Origin: JBFKOL01 sp041628815
GTDB taxonomy: Bacteria; Bacteroidota; Bacteroidia; Chitinophagales; Saprospiraceae
Direction: 5' to 3'
Assembly (NCBI GenBank): GCA_041628815.1
Contig: JBFKOL010000183.1
Location: 1-8,303, forward strand
Length of the DNA: 8,303 nucleotides
Positions within the stretch are counted from its first letter, which is position 1; the number at the start of each line of letters is the position of its first letter. The position numbers were made by a program, and so were the translations under genes. This document shows, piece by piece, positions 6,348-8,303 of the stretch. The notes under the pieces were generated by a model. The model saw only the letters and a list, made by a program, of their open reading frames with translations, did not search any database and was not told the origin of the DNA.

Positions 6348-8303
6348 TTGTCCACTGCATCCTGTAATCCCACAGGTTGCTGTGATCCCTCTTCGCTGTG
6401 TAGCCGAGTCGGCATTCCAATGATGAATTGCGACTTGTAGACCATTTCACCTGTAAATAGCTTCTGAACCCTTCACCTTCAAAGGACGGAATCGCAAAAC
6501 GGCCTGTCAGGTCATTTTCAAACGCATAGATACGCACGCTGTAATTCTGTACATCGAAAAGGCAGGCTCTCATCTTCAGATTCAATCTTGACCCTAATGG
6601 TGTGTACAAAAGATCCAGGTACCAAAGCCATCCTCGGAGAATCTCGGTTTGAGGCCTGTTAACCAGACGGGATCTTTCAAAGCGAGAACGTAGTGACCAT
6701 CCGCTTGTGAAGTGTTTTTCCATATGGACTCTCAAGCGGTGTCTTACAAGTGTTGAAAGTTGACCGAAAGCTGAGGAAGTGGTGATGTTCTGTAGTTTAA
6801 GTTCATAGCGATACTGCATATATGCCAAAACTTTCTTTTTGTTTGTATAAGAAAGACGAAGCATCGCTTCTTTGCCTGCCGACGGTACTAATACCTCGTT
6901 TCTTTTCCATGGATGATTGAAAATGTCGACATATCCGGAAATCATGAAATGCTCTGCCGGAGAAAGTGTTAGTGTCAGGAACAAGCCATTTTCATTATTG
7001 GTGGATGACACTTCACCAAATCCTCCTGAAGCATATGAATGGTAGTTTGGAGCATAACGTCGCATGAGCAATCCTATACCCACACTTGGATGCAGTGATT
7101 TCATCAAGCCAATTACCCAGGCTGTACCTCCCGGAAAACTTTTAGCATATTCTCCAAAAAAGAAAGTTCTTTGCCAGGTAAGTGAGCAATCAAATGAGGT
7201 GTTGAAGAGGAGATTCCCGCGAAATCTGTTAATGGTGTCTCGCGGCATCCAACCAGGTGTGAAATGGTGCCTTATGGCTTGAAGTCCGACACTGCCGCTT
7301 TGATCTTCATAGTAGATCCTGGCTCCACCAACGAGTCCTGTGGCAGTACCTTTTCTTGACAATTCATCACTTGTCCTGTGGAGACCAGAGGTGAGTATGG
7401 AGCTGAAGGTGTTGCTTGCACTGGAGTCGTTCATTCGTACATCCAGCAGCCTTCGTGAAATGAATGATATAGCTCGTAGTTGCCTGCTCCATTGCCACTG
7501 TGCTGCAATTCCGTGGTAATAATTGTGTTCTCCGTATGATTGATGAAGACGAAGCAAAGGTCCGCTTTTTGCCATGTCTTTTATTTGACCGGATTTGCCA
7601 AGTCTAAAGGCTGCATTTTGTATCAAACCTTGGCCGAAATGTACCCTGTAATGACCTGCGATGACGCGTTTCAAAAACCTTGACCGTGGTTTCCATTCGG
7701 CGAAATAGCCTATGTGGTCAAAAGGCTTGAGATGGTTTTGAAAACCCCACGGTTCACCAGGATCTTTTTCTGCCAGGATGCCCATCTGCATACCATGAGA
7801 CGGATAAAACAGCCACTTCAAGCGAATTCCATCCCGACTTCCCAGGTAATCATTATCACTAGCTGACATGTCAGGTGCCCATTGTATCCTGAAGAGATGC
7901 CTGATATCTTTTCTGGATGCCACTGAAAGATGTGAAAAGCCGTGTACAACATAGACATAGGGGAGAATGGATCTGATTGTTTCATTACTGAGACCGGGTA
8001 CTGCCTGCAATTCTATTTTATGGATAAAAGGGCCGAAGCGTTCGCGGTAGCTAAGGAGAAGAGAAATTTCTTCATGCGTCAGAAAGGTCAATTTGTTGAG
8101 ATCTTGCCTCTCAGCTTTGTTCAGATCTATTTTTTTTATCTGCAGATCGTCCATGATCTCAGACCATTCTTCCACTTCACCAGGTCGTTTCAGCACGTCA
8201 TCAGTTAATGTCTCATTCCATCTCTCTAAGCGATACCCGAACTGTTGTACCTGACCAAAAATGGGTGCGGGGCGAGATGAGAGGTGATAGACGATGAAAA
8301 CTG
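6337..8303 (-). CDS. Helix-hairpin-helix protein with beta-rich, putative outer-membrane C-terminal region; 5' end at or beyond the right edge
   Basis: The frame stays open from its stop at 6337-6339 to the right edge, giving 654 visible residues. A GTG at 8194-8196 is unlikely as the start: the upstream codons remain coding and read VFIVYHLSSRPAPIFGQ, which looks like the end of a signal peptide, so the true start is probably just outside the window. A ComEA-like helix-hairpin-helix pair follows: KIDLNKAERQDLNKL (57-71) with RERFGPF (86-92), then ELQAVPGLSNETIRSILPY (97-115). HhH units usually bind the DNA backbone without sequence preference. The remaining roughly 540 residues alternate polar with aromatic or hydrophobic residues, with many Y, F, W and R and few cysteines, and end in a strand-like segment; this suggests an outer-membrane beta-barrel. 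Similar long HhH proteins occur in Bacteroidota without a known function. The existence of the gene is certain; its role is not. Confidence 0.8.
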   Translation of the reverse strand, partial: VFIVYHLSSRPAPIFGQVQQFGYRLERWNETLTDDVLKRPGEVEEWSEIMDDLQIKKIDLNKAERQDLNKLTFLTHEEISLLLSYRERFGPFIHKIELQAVPGLSNETIRSILPYVYVVHGFSHLSVASRKDIRHLFRIQWAPDMSASDNDYLGSRDGIRLKWLFYPSHGMQMGILAEKDPGEPWGFQNHLKPFDHIGYFAEWKPRSRFLKRVIAGHYRVHFGQGLIQNAAFRLGKSGQIKDMAKSGPLLRLHQSYGEHNYYHGIAAQWQWSRQLRAISFISRRLLDVRMNDSSASNTFSSILTSGLHRTSDELSRKGTATGLVGGARIYYEDQSGSVGLQAIRHHFTPGWMPRDTINRFRGNLLFNTSFDCSLTWQRTFFFGEYAKSFPGGTAWVIGLMKSLHPSVGIGLLMRRYAPNYHSYASGGFGEVSSTNNENGLFLTLTLSPAEHFMISGYVDIFNHPWKRNEVLVPSAGKEAMLRLSYTNKKKVLAYMQYRYELKLQNITTSSAFGQLSTLVRHRLRVHMEKHFTSGWSLRSRFERSRLVNRPQTEILRGWLWYLDLLYTPLGSRLNLKMRACLFDVQNYSVRIYAFENDLTGRFAIPSFEGEGFRSYLQVKWSTSRNSSLECRLGYTAKRDHSNLWDYRMQWTIRI

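Noticed and set aside
6361..6376. Small inverted repeat CCTGT/ACAGG as a terminator after namZ
   Set aside because: Stem of only 5 bp, no following T run, and it lies inside the coding end of the HhH gene.
6337..8196. HhH gene starting at the GTG at 8194-8196
   Set aside because: The frame continues open upstream to the window edge with a signal-peptide-like sequence, so this GTG is most likely an internal valine codon.

Overview
The window looks like a compact chromosomal housekeeping segment from a member of the Bacteroidota. A saprospirian or chitinophagal relative is plausible, but rank below phylum is a guess. The evidence is the gene repertoire: an Mrp/ApbC ATPase without the C-terminal CxxC, a DnaQ-like exonuclease fused to GIY-YIG, a GH171 (DUF1343) lipoprotein and a helix-hairpin-helix/beta-rich surface protein. 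There are also copies of TACATTTG, matching the Bacteroidota -7 promoter element TAnnTTTG, and mostly poor Shine-Dalgarno sequences. I see no mobile element, CRISPR array, tRNA or rRNA.

Left part (1-1662, minus): one uninterrupted reading frame that starts at a TTG with a good ribosome binding site. It encodes a full-length bifunctional RibF (riboflavin kinase/FAD synthetase, about 309 residues). It then continues without a stop or a new start codon into a family 2 glycosyltransferase that runs off the left edge. This RibF-GT2 fusion is the most unusual thing in the window. The junction contains an A8T5 tract (A5T8 in the coding sense).

Middle (1847-3747, plus): a two-gene operon, mrp/apbC then pyrF, with 2 nt between stop and start. 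It is divergent from ribF across a 184-bp intergenic region. pyrF runs tail-to-tail into the exonuclease/GIY-YIG gene (3734-5101, minus), with a 14-bp overlap.

Right part: a namZ-like exo-beta-N-acetylmuramidase lipoprotein gene (5118-6347, plus) starts 16 bp from the exonuclease start. It ends in an 11-bp tail-to-tail overlap with a minus-strand gene for a helix-hairpin-helix protein with a long beta-rich, outer-membrane-like C-terminal part. That last gene leaves the window at the right edge, within or just before its signal peptide.

The genes serve unrelated tasks: flavin cofactors and glycosylation, Fe-S carriage, pyrimidine synthesis, DNA processing and murein recycling. They are packed with almost no non-coding DNA; the only sizeable intergenic stretch is 1663-1846.
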